The notes under the pieces: model-generated | What the model saw: the letters and a program-made list of their open reading frames with translations, nothing else | What the model was told of the DNA's origin: nothing | Database searches by the model: none | Shown here: piece after piece, positions 18,124 through 26,076 of the stretch | Numbering within the stretch: the stretch's first letter is position 1 | How the letters are laid out: every line of letters begins with the position of its first letter | DNA from: Filifactor villosus | Lineage (GTDB): Bacteria; Bacillota; Clostridia; Peptostreptococcales; Filifactoraceae | Direction: 5' to 3' | Length of the DNA: 64,000 nucleotides | NCBI RefSeq assembly: GCF_042652965.1 | Contig: NZ_JBHSHL010000003.1 | Span: forward strand, 62,001-126,000 | Program-made: the position numbers and the translations under genes

Positions 18124-19650
18124 TTACCTTTCTTCTATATACTGCGTGATTTTTTGAATCAATTCATCCATATTCATGCCTGAACGCTCCGACATGATCT
18201 TTATGGTAGCTGTCGGGATGAGGACCCGTGCAAGAGGCGAATGAAGCATCTTGAATGCGGGGTTTATCTTGGGAAGCTCTTCCTTCAATCCGGGAAAGGC
18301 CTTCAGAAGATCCGACAACTTAGTGTTTTCGTTGAGTTCTTTTGTGGAGAAACCTTCGGGCTTAGCATGGACCGGTTCGGTAACTTCGGTTTCAACGATT
18401 TCTTCCTTTGAAGTCTCGTTTTCGGACGACCATTGGAGAAGGGTCTGAGAGCCTTCCAACTTTCGGATGTGTGTGCAATCCTGCATCATTTCGAGCACTC
18501 CTCGGAATCTTCCTTCTTCATCCCTTATTGCGATATACTTGATGTAGAGGAAGATTTCGGGTTTGTTGATCCAAAACTCCGCCTCCGACTGCTCTCCGCT
18601 ACGGAACTTTTCTATGATCTCTTCCACGATATGCACGCTGTTTCGAGGATGGCAGTTTTTGACATCGCGACCGATGACGTTTTTGCTTCTCGGGAATATC
18701 CTGTGTTTGGTGTCGGTATAGAACTTGACGATCTCATTCTCGTCCACGAAGGAGAGATCGACGGGCATATGCTGATAGATCAGGTTGATCTGCTCCAAGC
18801 TGAGGACGCCTGTTTTTACATCGAGCTCCTGCGTCTTATCTCCAAGCTGATACTTGGAAAGAAGGCGGCTCAGATCATTCATAAATTCACTGTTTCCGGA
18901 GGTTAAGCCTTTTTTCGGGGAAGCTTCGTCTTTTTTGACCTCGATCCAGGCAAAACCGATCTCAAGATCTCCCTCCTTCATCTCCTCAAACTCTTCCTGA
19001 GAGATCATAGACAGCGATGTGGGGAAGAGGATCTGCTCTTCTTTTTCTACAAGATCTCTAATATCGTCGATCAGTGTCTTCTGCTCCGCCAAGAATCCTG
19101 CCTCATCCTTATCGATCAGGGATCTCAGATCTCGGATCTCATCGCGAATAAAATCGTCCAGGGTCCACATGGTCGTAGTCGGTCTGGTAAATCCTTTTTT
19201 CTCAAGAACGGAGTAGAGTTGATTTTGTTTTCTTGAAAAATGAAGGCGGATCTTCGAAAGCTTATCATAGATTTCGTACCATTGGTTGGGGATAAAGGGC
19301 TTTGTCATAAGCTCTTCTATGGAGAGCAGGATCTTTCGAAGTTCGTCGTTCTCCATGTAATAATGGAGGATGGGATGGCCTTCTTCGAGTTCCGGGCGGG
19401 AATAATCCACCAGATCTTCGAAGAGGGCGGTCATCGCCTGGATGTCTTCTTTTTGGCACTGGTCTTTTTCAAACTTCAGCAGTTCCTGTTCCGTAGCGGC
19501 AACTTCCATGGCACTTACCTTGCCGAGCTTCTCGCGGATCTCTTTTCGACCTTCTTCCAGAGAGATCTCATTATGGGCATATTTCAACTTGATATCAAGA
19601 ATGAGTTCCAAACGCTTTTTATCTACATTGTCGTCAAAATAATTGTTCAT
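18124..19650 (-). CDS. DUF438-hemerythrin-PAS-DUF1858 protein
   Basis: A 508-residue cytoplasmic multidomain protein. In order: DUF438 (about 10-85), a hemerythrin HHE-like domain (about 85-235, HPILHYYMENDELRK, EEQILFPTSL), a PAS domain (about 300-410, DLSFVDENEIVKFYTDTKHRIFPRS, IRDEEGRFRGVLEMMQD), then a C-terminal DUF1858 domain (about 440-508, KLSDLLKAFPGLKEELPKINPAF). Such proteins accompany Ric and flavodiiron proteins and are thought to sense or handle oxygen, NO or redox state. The start is the ATG behind AGGAGG; an upstream in-frame ATG lacks a ribosome site. Confidence 0.9.
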   Translation of the reverse strand: MNNYFDDNVDKKRLELILDIKLKYAHNEISLEEGRKEIREKLGKVSAMEVAATEQELLKFEKDQCQKEDIQAMTALFEDLVDYSRPELEEGHPILHYYMENDELRKILLSIEELMTKPFIPNQWYEIYDKLSKIRLHFSRKQNQLYSVLEKKGFTRPTTTMWTLDDFIRDEIRDLRSLIDKDEAGFLAEQKTLIDDIRDLVEKEEQILFPTSLSMISQEEFEEMKEGDLEIGFAWIEVKKDEASPKKGLTSGNSEFMNDLSRLLSKYQLGDKTQELDVKTGVLSLEQINLIYQHMPVDLSFVDENEIVKFYTDTKHRIFPRSKNVIGRDVKNCHPRNSVHIVEEIIEKFRSGEQSEAEFWINKPEIFLYIKYIAIRDEEGRFRGVLEMMQDCTHIRKLEGSQTLLQWSSENETSKEEIVETEVTEPVHAKPEGFSTKELNENTKLSDLLKAFPGLKEELPKINPAFKMLHSPLARVLIPTATIKIMSERSGMNMDELIQKITQYIEER

Positions 19651-19684
19651 AAGATTCCTCCTTATATATTTCAAAATTTGTTTG

Positions 19685-19838
19685 GTCAATACCGCACAAA
19701 TAGGAAACCTTGATTTTCCTATGAATTTGCAAGAAACAAAGTCTCTTCAAATCAATACTTTCGAAAAAATCAGTATTCATATCCGGTGGATTTTATGATG
19801 ATTTTTTGAATTGTGCGGACTCTCCTTTGTGCCTGATC
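19685..19838. repeat. Family C repeat
   Basis: Starts TCAATACCGCACAAATAGGA and ends GAATTGTGCGGACTCTCC, so the termini are inverted repeats. It fills most of the gap between the DUF438 gene and the flavodiiron gene and probably contains or displaces the DUF438 promoter region. Confidence 0.7.
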
Positions 19839-19949
19839 TTTGTATAAAATCATACATATAAACAATCGAGAGCATATCGATATGCTTTCAAGCTCTTGCC
19901 TTTTGATCTCGCATAAACATAGTGCTGATCGTTTGGGGTGCCGGCGGTA

Positions 19950-21140
19950 TCAGCAAGCATCGATAAGGTCTTTCGCCAATTGTCTGAGCTGTTCTTTGTC
20001 TTCTTCTTTTAAGGTCCAGTTGACCTTGGCAAAGGTTTCTATGGTGTCGAATCCTGCCTGGATTAAGGCTTCTCTGATCAGCTTGGGTGCTTCTCCCGAC
20101 CAACCGTAGGTTCCGAAGGCGGCAGCTTTTTTGTTTTTGAACTTCAGCGATTTCAAAAAGTGGAGCCAGCCCGCCACGGAGGACAGGACATCCTGACCGA
20201 CGGTGGGAGAGCCCACGATGATCGCCTTGGACTTGAAGACCTCGGTCATGATCTCGTTTTTGTCTTCCTTAGAGCAATTGAAGATCTTAATCTTCGTATC
20301 GGGAGACAATTCATGGAGGTATTCTCCGAGCAGGTGTGCGATCGACGTGCAGGCCTCCCACATGGTATCATACACGATGGTGATCTGATCTTCCTGATAG
20401 TTGTCACACCACTTGGCGTACTTTTCTACGATTTGGATGGGGTTATCCCTCCAAATAACACCGTGTGAAGGAGCGATGATGTCGATGGGAAGGTTGAATC
20501 CCGAAATCTCTTCCAGCTTCTTTTTCACAAGAGGAGAAAACGGAGTGAGGATGTTTGCGTAGTATTTCATGGCCTCCTTGTCCAAGAGGCAGGTATCCGC
20601 CTTGTCGTTGAACAGTTCCTGAACGGCAAAGTGTTGACCGAAAGCATCGTTGGAGAACAGGATGTTGTCACCCGTCATATAGGTCGCCATGGAGTCCGGC
20701 CAGTGAAGCATCTTCATTTCAACGAAGATGAGTTGTTTTCCGTTCCCGATATCGAGGGTGTCTCCGGTTTTGACAACATTGAAGTTCCAGTCTTCGTGAA
20801 ATTGTCCCTTCAAACTGCTCAAGGCATTCTTGGTACAGTAGATGGGAGTGTCGGGGATCTCCTTCATCAAGGCGGGAAGCGATCCGGAGTGGTCGATCTC
20901 TCCGTGGTTTACGATAATATAGTCAATTTTGTTTAAGTCAATCTCCTGCTTGAGATTGTCGATAAAGTGTCGGTCGTGAGGTTTCCATACCGTGTCGATC
21001 AGGACGGTTTTTTCTTCCTCGATCAGATAGGCATTCTGGCTCGAGCCGTTGTAGATGGAGTAATCATCTCCGTGAAATTGCTCCAATTCCCAATCGATGA
21101 AACCTACCCACCAAACATTGGATTTCACATTTCGTTTCAT
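19950..21140 (-). CDS. Flavodiiron protein (A-type flavoprotein), NO/O2 reductase type
   Basis: A 396-residue enzyme that reduces NO to N2O or O2 to water with electrons from rubredoxin or a similar donor. The N-terminal metallo-beta-lactamase-like domain carries the diiron ligands HGEIDHSG, MLHWPDS, FSNDAFG and PSHGVIWR. The C-terminal flavodoxin domain (about 255-396) has YDTMWEACTS as FMN phosphate loop. It has no fused rubredoxin. It is a different branch from the second flavodiiron protein at 48560. The start is the ATG behind AGGAAG. A class II FNR-type promoter lies upstream. Confidence 0.93.
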   Translation of the reverse strand: MKRNVKSNVWWVGFIDWELEQFHGDDYSIYNGSSQNAYLIEEEKTVLIDTVWKPHDRHFIDNLKQEIDLNKIDYIIVNHGEIDHSGSLPALMKEIPDTPIYCTKNALSSLKGQFHEDWNFNVVKTGDTLDIGNGKQLIFVEMKMLHWPDSMATYMTGDNILFSNDAFGQHFAVQELFNDKADTCLLDKEAMKYYANILTPFSPLVKKKLEEISGFNLPIDIIAPSHGVIWRDNPIQIVEKYAKWCDNYQEDQITIVYDTMWEACTSIAHLLGEYLHELSPDTKIKIFNCSKEDKNEIMTEVFKSKAIIVGSPTVGQDVLSSVAGWLHFLKSLKFKNKKAAAFGTYGWSGEAPKLIREALIQAGFDTIETFAKVNWTLKEEDKEQLRQLAKDLIDAC

Positions 21141-21314
21141 AGTCTTCCTCCTTATAGTTCTAAAACATTGTTTGTACCTGATCTTTATGGAGATCTTCCA
21201 CATGTAAAGGTCAAGGGGCGTGTCCTACGATCCTCCAATCGTATCTTGACAATCGCCGCTCGGAGTGTCCTCAGTCGTAGACAACTCATATATCGGGATA
21301 TTCGAGGGATAGAA

Positions 21315-21378
21315 AAAGCTCCTATTCTGAAGAATATCCGACGATGCTTGTGAATTGTCTTCATTATATAGGAGCTTT
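21315..21378 (-). terminator. Terminator of the Crp/Fnr gene, enclosing the flavodiiron promoter -10
   Basis: AAAGCTCCTAT (21315-21325) and ATAGGAGCTTT (21368-21378) are perfect 11-base complements with a 42-base loop. Read on the minus strand the distal arm runs into TTTTTCT. The -10 element of the next promoter lies at the edge of the loop. Confidence 0.55.
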
Positions 21379-21404
21379 GATAGGAAAACATTGATTTAAA
21401 TCAA
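21356..21404 (-). promoter_or_regulatory. Class II FNR/CRP-type promoter of the flavodiiron gene
   Basis: TTGATTTAAATCAA (21391-21404) is a perfect FNR box (TTGAT-N4-ATCAA). On the minus strand a consensus TATAAT lies at 21363-21368. If transcription starts 7 bases beyond (21356), the box is centred at -41.5, the classic position for FNR-activated promoters. The box overlaps the stop codon of the regulator gene. Confidence 0.75.
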
Positions 21405-22081
21405 ATTTCATAAAAAATATGTTCCAGTTCCTCCGAGTCGAGGATCTTTATCTTTTTGTGCCCGTCTCTACGGATCAGTCCTTTCTGTTCCAGTTGTTTC
21501 AGCTTACGACTTACGGTTTCTTTACGCAGGTTTATGATGGCGGAGATGTCGTCGAGGCCCAGTTGGATCTCGCTTTTTTCGATCAGACTGCTCTGTTGCA
21601 GAAGAAAACCGCAGATCCGTCTCAAGGCATCGGATTCCATCATCAGACGGATCTTGTTGTTTGCATTTTGCAGTTCTTTAGACAGGTTCAAGATCATTTT
21701 TTGGGCAAAGAGAGGATTTTCCATCGACTTTGCAAAAAGAACGTCGGTAGAGATTTTGCAGAACTTGGTTGCCTCCATCGTCTCTACATTGTAGTCGAAG
21801 ACCGTGTTTTTGAGAAGGTACTCTTCACCGATGATATGAGACTCCGATTTTACGCTCAAAATGTATTCCTTACCTTCGGAATCGAAGGTGTTGAGCTTGA
21901 CCTTGCCTTCACGGATTACGAGGATAAAGTCCGCTTTTTCGTTTTCGTGTACGACAATCTCCATGGCATCGCGTTCGAAGTGTTCTGCGGAAGCGACGAT
22001 CTTCAGTTGTTCACTTTCGTCGAGTTCGCGAAACAGGGGGATTTTGGATGTGCAAAGACATTCCTGACAAGAATCTTTCAT
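21401..22081 (-). CDS. Crp/Fnr-family transcriptional regulator
   Basis: A 226-residue regulator. N-terminal cysteines C5, C8 and C10 (SCQECLCTS) may ligate an Fe-S cluster or respond to NO (inference). A cyclic-nucleotide-binding-like beta barrel covers about 20-125, a dimer helix about 125-150, and an HTH is at the C-terminus. The recognition helix reads RKETVSRKLK; the E-x2-SR pattern is that of FNR, which contacts TTGAT, and a matching box lies at the end of this gene upstream of the flavodiiron gene. The start is the ATG behind GGAGGAGA; an upstream in-frame start is less likely. Confidence 0.9.
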   Translation of the reverse strand: MKDSCQECLCTSKIPLFRELDESEQLKIVASAEHFERDAMEIVVHENEKADFILVIREGKVKLNTFDSEGKEYILSVKSESHIIGEEYLLKNTVFDYNVETMEATKFCKISTDVLFAKSMENPLFAQKMILNLSKELQNANNKIRLMMESDALRRICGFLLQQSSLIEKSEIQLGLDDISAIINLRKETVSRKLKQLEQKGLIRRDGHKKIKILDSEELEHIFYEI

Positions 22082-22111
22082 AAGTCTCCTCCGATCTATT
22101 GATAATACTGT

Positions 22112-22255
22112 AAAGGAAGCACCGTACAAAGGTAAACTCCCGATTTCCCTTTGAGTTTACAAAACACGAAGGTTTGTCAAACCAAATGCTTCCGGAATTT
22201 CATTCTTCATAGAACATGGATGTTATGCTGATTTTTCGAATTGTATCTTCCTCTT
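22112..22255 (+). repeat. Family C repeat
   Basis: Starts GGAAGCACCGTACAAAGGTA a few bases in and ends CTGATTTTTCGAATTGTATC. It covers the upstream region of the Crp/Fnr gene. Confidence 0.65.
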
Positions 22256-22465
22256 ATAATAAAGTGAAGTATAACAACGTACTTTCTTATCGGAGTTCAG
22301 GTTTTATATGATACGATTCTTCCTTTGAATTATAGATATAAACAATTTGTGACCCATAGAAGATAAACCGATGTTTCGTGGATTGAAAAACAGATATATC
22401 CATACTTCTATTGGAGAATAGTATGAAACTCCAACATAAAATCAAACAACCTTTTTCTCTCTCCC
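22252..22465 (+). repeat. Family D repeat split by a family B copy
   Basis: The left part (22252-22310, TCTTATAATAAAGTGAAGTA through CGGAGTTCAGG) and right part (22425-22465, GAAACTCCAACATAAAATCA) are continuous in the intact copy at 63795-63885. Confidence 0.7.
22311..22424 (+). repeat. Family B repeat inserted in family D
   Basis: A 114-base copy from ATACGATTCTTCCTTTGAAT to TTGGAGAATAGTAT, inside family D sequence. Confidence 0.85.
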
Positions 22466-22593
22466 TTGTTGTTTACAGAATATAGAGTCTTTGAAAAATA
22501 GATAGGTTCAAATGCTCTATGTTTCGTATCATTCCATTCCCCGCCGATATAACGGCATATTGACAGTTCGCCTTCTGCCGTCGCAGAGCTGTA

Positions 22594-22890
22594 TTACAAC
22601 TCCGTTTTCAGGTTTCGGGCACAGAGGTGCTCGAAGAACAGGAATTTTTCGGTGTCGAGGATGAGGATATCGTCGATTGCCTTGAGAAAATAAGCGACGT
22701 GGATCCTGCACCCTTCTTCTTCATACAGGCGGTATGCCTCCCTGTTTCGAGAAGGAGGACCGATGCTTATGGATGCAAGCTGCACCCCGCCACCGCCTCA
22801 CGAGCCTGCTGTGATAGGAGTGATATGGATCTCGCTGATATTCTTTCGTTTGAGGTAGGACTTTGCCTTTTCTTCTATTATTATTTTCAT
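22594..22890 (-). CDS. Probable selenoprotein, CC/Se-motif HesB-like family (UGA at codon 31)
   Basis: The frame starts at an ATG behind AAAGGA and runs 98 codons to TAA with a single in-frame TGA at 22798-22800. Read as selenocysteine, the motif is ITAGSUGGGGVQL; I recall HesB/IscA-like CC/Se family proteins with Cys-Cys or Sec before a glycine run here. Protein-like sequence continues past the TGA (YRLYEEEGCRIHVAYFLK, ILILDTEKFLFFEHL). Seventeen bases after the TGA a 7-bp stem (GGGUGCA/UGCAUCC) closes a GCU loop, fitting the bacterial SECIS pattern of a short loop starting with G. The alternative is a nonsense-mutated pseudogene. No Sec machinery gene lies in the window. Confidence 0.72.
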
Positions 22891-22905
22891 GGTAGCATCC
22901 TTTCT

Positions 22906-23051
22906 TTATTTGGTGATCGCGTCAATGGGATTCCCTGACAGGGATAAGTGTTTTTTCATCGGTGTAGCGGTATGGGCGTCGTTGCTCTTATTTGACCTCC
23001 TCATCCCAATACGGATGGGCTCACAGAACGGTGTATATCCGACAAAACCGT
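22906..23051 (-). pseudogene. C-terminal fragment of an unrecognised gene
   Basis: Just upstream of the selenoprotein start, a minus-strand frame runs without stops from the edge of a family C repeat to a TAA 15 bases before the selenoprotein ATG. It reads like a protein tail (NGFVGYTPFCEPIRIG, MKKHLSLSGNPIDAITK). A short in-frame start (MRRSNKSNDA) behind GGATGAGGAGG is possible, giving about 32 residues. I cannot name it; it may be a gene truncated by the repeat. Confidence 0.35.
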
Positions 23052-23199
23052 TAAGGTGATAGCGTATAATTCAAAAAACCGGCATAAAATCAATTTTATA
23101 CGAAGGATGATATTCTTGAAAATATTGATATGACAAACCTTTGTATTTTATAAAATCGAAGAAAGACTGGAAGTTTGTCTTTGTGCGGTGTTTCCTTAA
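23052..23199 (-). repeat. Family C repeat, reverse orientation
   Basis: Reads GCGTATAATTCAAAAAACCG ... TTTGTCTTTGTGCGGTGTTT on the plus strand, the reverse complement of the copy at 32993. It cuts the open frame described at 22906. Confidence 0.65.
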
Positions 23200-23329
23200 T
23201 GTTCCGGCATCTTCATCATAATATCGAAGGCGAGAGCTGTTATTCATCGGAGCCGTACATATTTCGGCACTTATATCGTTGCTCCGAGGGGTGTTTTGTC
23301 AGAGAGGTTCATCATTCTTATGGGGTCGT
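23200..23329. other. Unique intergenic stretch, nothing recognised
   Basis: This stretch lies between a family C and a family A copy. Short open frames only; no hairpin or coding signal stands out. Confidence 0.4.
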
Positions 23330-23444
23330 ATACTATTTTTTATTGGAATTGACAGGTTGAATACTTTGAAGCATACGATCACCCAAGTTCTTTTTCGGAA
23401 ATTGTATATTCTGTCTAACCGGAATTTCAAACGAAGAATAGTAT
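23330..23444 (-). repeat. Family A repeat, reverse orientation
   Basis: A 115-base unit; on the minus strand it begins ATACTATTCTTCGTTTGAAA and ends ATAAAAAATAGTAT. Confidence 0.75.
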
Positions 23445-23497
23445 TAGTTAATTTCATTCTAGCTATAAGTTTCTGTGTGTTTTGTGAGAGAAGACCG

Positions 23498-24274
23498 TCA
23501 GTTCTTACGCAGTCTTGCCACCAGATAGAAACGATGGACGCTTCCTTCGATAACTCCGGTATCATCGAGGATCTCCTGTGCCCGGTACAGCTGTGGCAGG
23601 TGCGTTTTTACCGCAAATCCGGGAAACTCCCATTCGATGATTTTTGCAAACCATACCAGGGCTCCTACATCGTAGAATCGTATGGGGCGATAGGCCTCCC
23701 CGCTCTCAAGGATATCGAAACCCGCTTCTATGAGTTCCTGTCTTTTTATTTTGAGATATTGCTTGGGATAGGGACGCTCCGCCTTGCCCAGCAGAAGCTC
23801 TACGAGCTCTATGTCGTTTTCCGCACCGACCTGTTGGGTGATGAAGAGTCCTCCCTTCTTCAAGGTTCGTTGCAGTTCCGAGATCTCGTAGTCCCCGTGC
23901 CGATTGGTAATAAGATCGAAGTAGTCTTCCCCGAAGGGAAGAGCTTCGAATCCGTCCGCCTCCTTGAAGTCGATGCCGAGGGGAAGGAGTTTCTCCCGGC
24001 AGTAATCGACATTCGGAGGATAACCCTCGGTGGCGGAGGTGAGGGCATAGGGATGGTTGAGAGACAGCAGAAACTCGCCTCCTCCCGTCTCCATATCCAA
24101 TAATGTCATATCCTCTGTCAAATACTTTTTGATCACCGTCTTGAAATCCCAGGGAAGCTCATCTTCTTCCTTGTATCGGTTATGAATATGCGAAAAATCC
24201 CAGCCCTTGATATGTGCGGTTCGTTCTTCTTCAAGCCATTTTTCCAATAGCTCCTGTTTCGTACTTGCTTTCAT
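23498..24274 (-). CDS. SAM-dependent class I methyltransferase
   Basis: A 258-residue Rossmann-fold methyltransferase. Motif I is LLDMETGGGEFL (about 75-86), an acidic end of strand 2 follows (TSATEGYPPN), then DGFEALPFGEDYFDLITNRHGDY (motifs II/III) and LKKGGLFITQQVG (motif IV). It resembles the UbiE/Methyltransf_11 group; the substrate cannot be inferred. Ribosome site GGAGGAAAACC precedes the ATG. Two adjoining palindromes lie 17-42 bases upstream of the start. Confidence 0.85.
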   Translation of the reverse strand: MKASTKQELLEKWLEEERTAHIKGWDFSHIHNRYKEEDELPWDFKTVIKKYLTEDMTLLDMETGGGEFLLSLNHPYALTSATEGYPPNVDYCREKLLPLGIDFKEADGFEALPFGEDYFDLITNRHGDYEISELQRTLKKGGLFITQQVGAENDIELVELLLGKAERPYPKQYLKIKRQELIEAGFDILESGEAYRPIRFYDVGALVWFAKIIEWEFPGFAVKTHLPQLYRAQEILDDTGVIEGSVHRFYLVARLRKN

Positions 24275-24290
24275 GGTTTTCCTCCGATCA

Positions 24291-24316
24291 TTGATATATC
24301 AACAGGTCACACCTGT
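24291..24316 (-). promoter_or_regulatory. Paired palindromes upstream of the methyltransferase
   Basis: TTGATATATCAA (24291-24302, perfect) runs directly into ACAGGTCACACCTGT (24302-24316, perfect 6-3-6). They could be an operator or a leader hairpin. Confidence 0.45.
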
Positions 24317-24420
24317 GTGTTGCGAATTTTTTTTCGGGTCTATGTTAAGCAGATACCGCAGAATCAATCCGACAAAACATAAAAGGAAAGAAAAGTTAAA
24401 GTTTTTGAGAGCATACTGCA

Positions 24421-24556
24421 AAACACCGCATAATTCGAAAGATCCGTATAGCATCCGTTTTATATCGATGAAGAACTTCTTGGATCCGTTGATCCCGGTA
24501 TTTCTCGTGTTTTATAAATCCAAGGGAAAAAGCGGTTTGCCTTTGTGAGGGATTTC
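24421..24556 (-). repeat. Family C repeat, reverse orientation, diverged
   Basis: Reads AACACCGCATAATTCGAAAG ... GTTTGCCTTTGTGAGGGATTTC. Confidence 0.6.
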
Positions 24557-24800
24557 TTCAATATAATTAAAGTAAAGTATAATACTACTGTTCGTTTGAA
24601 CAGTTGACATCGAGTTTTTTTATTTCTTTTATATTCTTCAATAGAAGTGTGGTTATATTATTTTATGATCACAAAAACCCGTTTTATCTCCTGTTGAATA
24701 CAGGTTACTGATATCTATAACTCAAATGAGTATAACAATATAGGTCCTGATCGAGCCCTGTCTGAAACTCCAAAGTAAGATCCAAAAACCTGCCCTTTTT
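24556..24800. repeat. Composite of family D halves around a diverged, reversed family B copy
   Basis: The D left end is near 24560-24585 (AATTAAAGTAAAGTATAA), a reversed B-like unit covers about 24631-24738 (TTCTTCAATAGAAGTGTGG ... ACTCAAATGAGTATAAC), and the D right end is near 24764-24800 (CTGAAACTCCAAAGTAAGATC). Confidence 0.5.
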
Positions 24801-24972
24801 ATGACATTGAAACAAGGGTAAAACTCGGATGTAAGGAAAAACAAAGGAGAGGATGTTCAAAGAACAAAACGATGTAAATCAGCCTAAATCATATATACAA
24901 GAACTTTTATCCTCGTTGCTCCAAAAATATAAAACTCCCAATCATTTTAGAGTTTTTATCAATGAGATTCGA

Positions 24973-25001
24973 TTATTATTTTGAAAAAGTTTCGCTATAA
25001 T
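24973..25001 (+). promoter_or_regulatory. Possible promoter of the ccdA operon
   Basis: Consensus TATAAT at 24996-25001 with a poor -35 (TTATTA) 17 bases upstream. It would give ccdA a leader of about 270 bases; I see no known riboswitch in that leader. Confidence 0.35.
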
Positions 25002-25278
25002 ACACTCATACGGATGAGAAAGACGGATATCGACTTTGCCAAACATCTTTTCACTTCAAAGGTTCGCATATCTTTAGTTGTGGATACCGAGGCCGGTCTA
25101 AACAAAACCTTACCGTGCTCCCTCTATAAAATGCCGTGTGTTAAACGTTGTGACGAGTGTTTTTTTGAAAACCTGTCTGTGAGCCTCTGTATTCGCAGCA
25201 ACGAACGCCAAGAACGACGAAGCCGGTATCCGACTTATCAGACGTTAGAGAATTTTTTGAGAAAAGGGGAATATAGAG

Positions 25279-25995
25279 ATGTTCCAAGAACAGATACTTA
25301 TAAGCAGTGTATTTTTTGCCGGGTTACTCTCGTTTTTTGCCCCCTGTACCTTTCCGTTGATACCGGTCTACATCGGACTGTTGACGGATGAGGAGGGAGA
25401 GTACAACAAGGTCCGTTTGGGCGGGTTACAACTGAATATCGGAGCAATCATCAAGACGATCACCTTTGTTGCAGGGCTGTCGACAAGTTTTATCCTACTG
25501 GGGTTTGGTGCCGGTTTTCTGGGGAGATGGATCAGCGGAAGGTGGGTCCTGTTTGCCTCGGGGCTGATGATCGTGCTCTTGGGGATCCATCAGATGGAAC
25601 TTATAAAAATAGGAAAGTTCGACGGTTTTAAAGGGCTTCATATCAAAAACAACAAGACGAAGGCTCTGGGCAGTTATCTGATGGGAGTTTCGTTCAGTTT
25701 GGGATGGACTCCTTGCGTAGGCCCGATCTTGGGAGCGGTCCTCGTGACATCCGCAAGCAGCGGAACGGAGTTTTACGGAGCTTTTTTGATGGCGGTGTAT
25801 TCGGTCGGTCTGATGATTCCCTTCCTCGTCATAGCCCTTGCCTCAAGTTTCATACTGCGAAGGTTGGGTTTTGTTGAAAAACATCTGACCGCTATCAAGA
25901 AAACGGGAGGAGCCTTGGTTGTACTGATGGGAATCCTGCTGATGAGCAATCAGTTGACAAGACTCACGGTATTTTTTGAAACCCTTTTTCACTGA
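25279..25995 (+). CDS. ccdA: Cytochrome c biogenesis/thiol transport protein CcdA
   Basis: A 238-residue, six-helix membrane protein that passes reducing equivalents from cytoplasmic thioredoxin to surface thioredoxin-like proteins. The two conserved cysteine sites are present: FFAPCTFPLIP (Cys near 23) and GWTPCVGPILGA (near 150). Membrane segments span nearly the whole length. The two genes downstream, a thioredoxin-fold lipoprotein and an MsrAB lipoprotein, are its likely electron acceptors. The ATG is preceded by AAAAGGGG. A different-frame open stretch overlapping its 5' end is not considered a gene. Confidence 0.94.
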   Translation: MFQEQILISSVFFAGLLSFFAPCTFPLIPVYIGLLTDEEGEYNKVRLGGLQLNIGAIIKTITFVAGLSTSFILLGFGAGFLGRWISGRWVLFASGLMIVLLGIHQMELIKIGKFDGFKGLHIKNNKTKALGSYLMGVSFSLGWTPCVGPILGAVLVTSASSGTEFYGAFLMAVYSVGLMIPFLVIALASSFILRRLGFVEKHLTAIKKTGGALVVLMGILLMSNQLTRLTVFFETLFH

Positions 25996-26076
25996 TAAGA
26001 GGGATGTCATATTCGGGTAATAGTATAAAATAGAGAAGATTATAACTGTAACATTGGAGAGAAAGGATAGGAAACG

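Noticed and set aside
22594..22890. Reading the TGA-interrupted frame as a pseudogene
   Set aside because: The single stop is TGA at the position where I recall Cys/Sec in the family, coding quality continues after it, and a SECIS-like hairpin follows at the correct distance.
24981..25391. Plus-strand open frame of 136 codons before and overlapping ccdA in another frame
   Set aside because: It starts inside a likely promoter, lacks a ribosome site, has no protein-like pattern and overlaps 113 bases of a certain gene.
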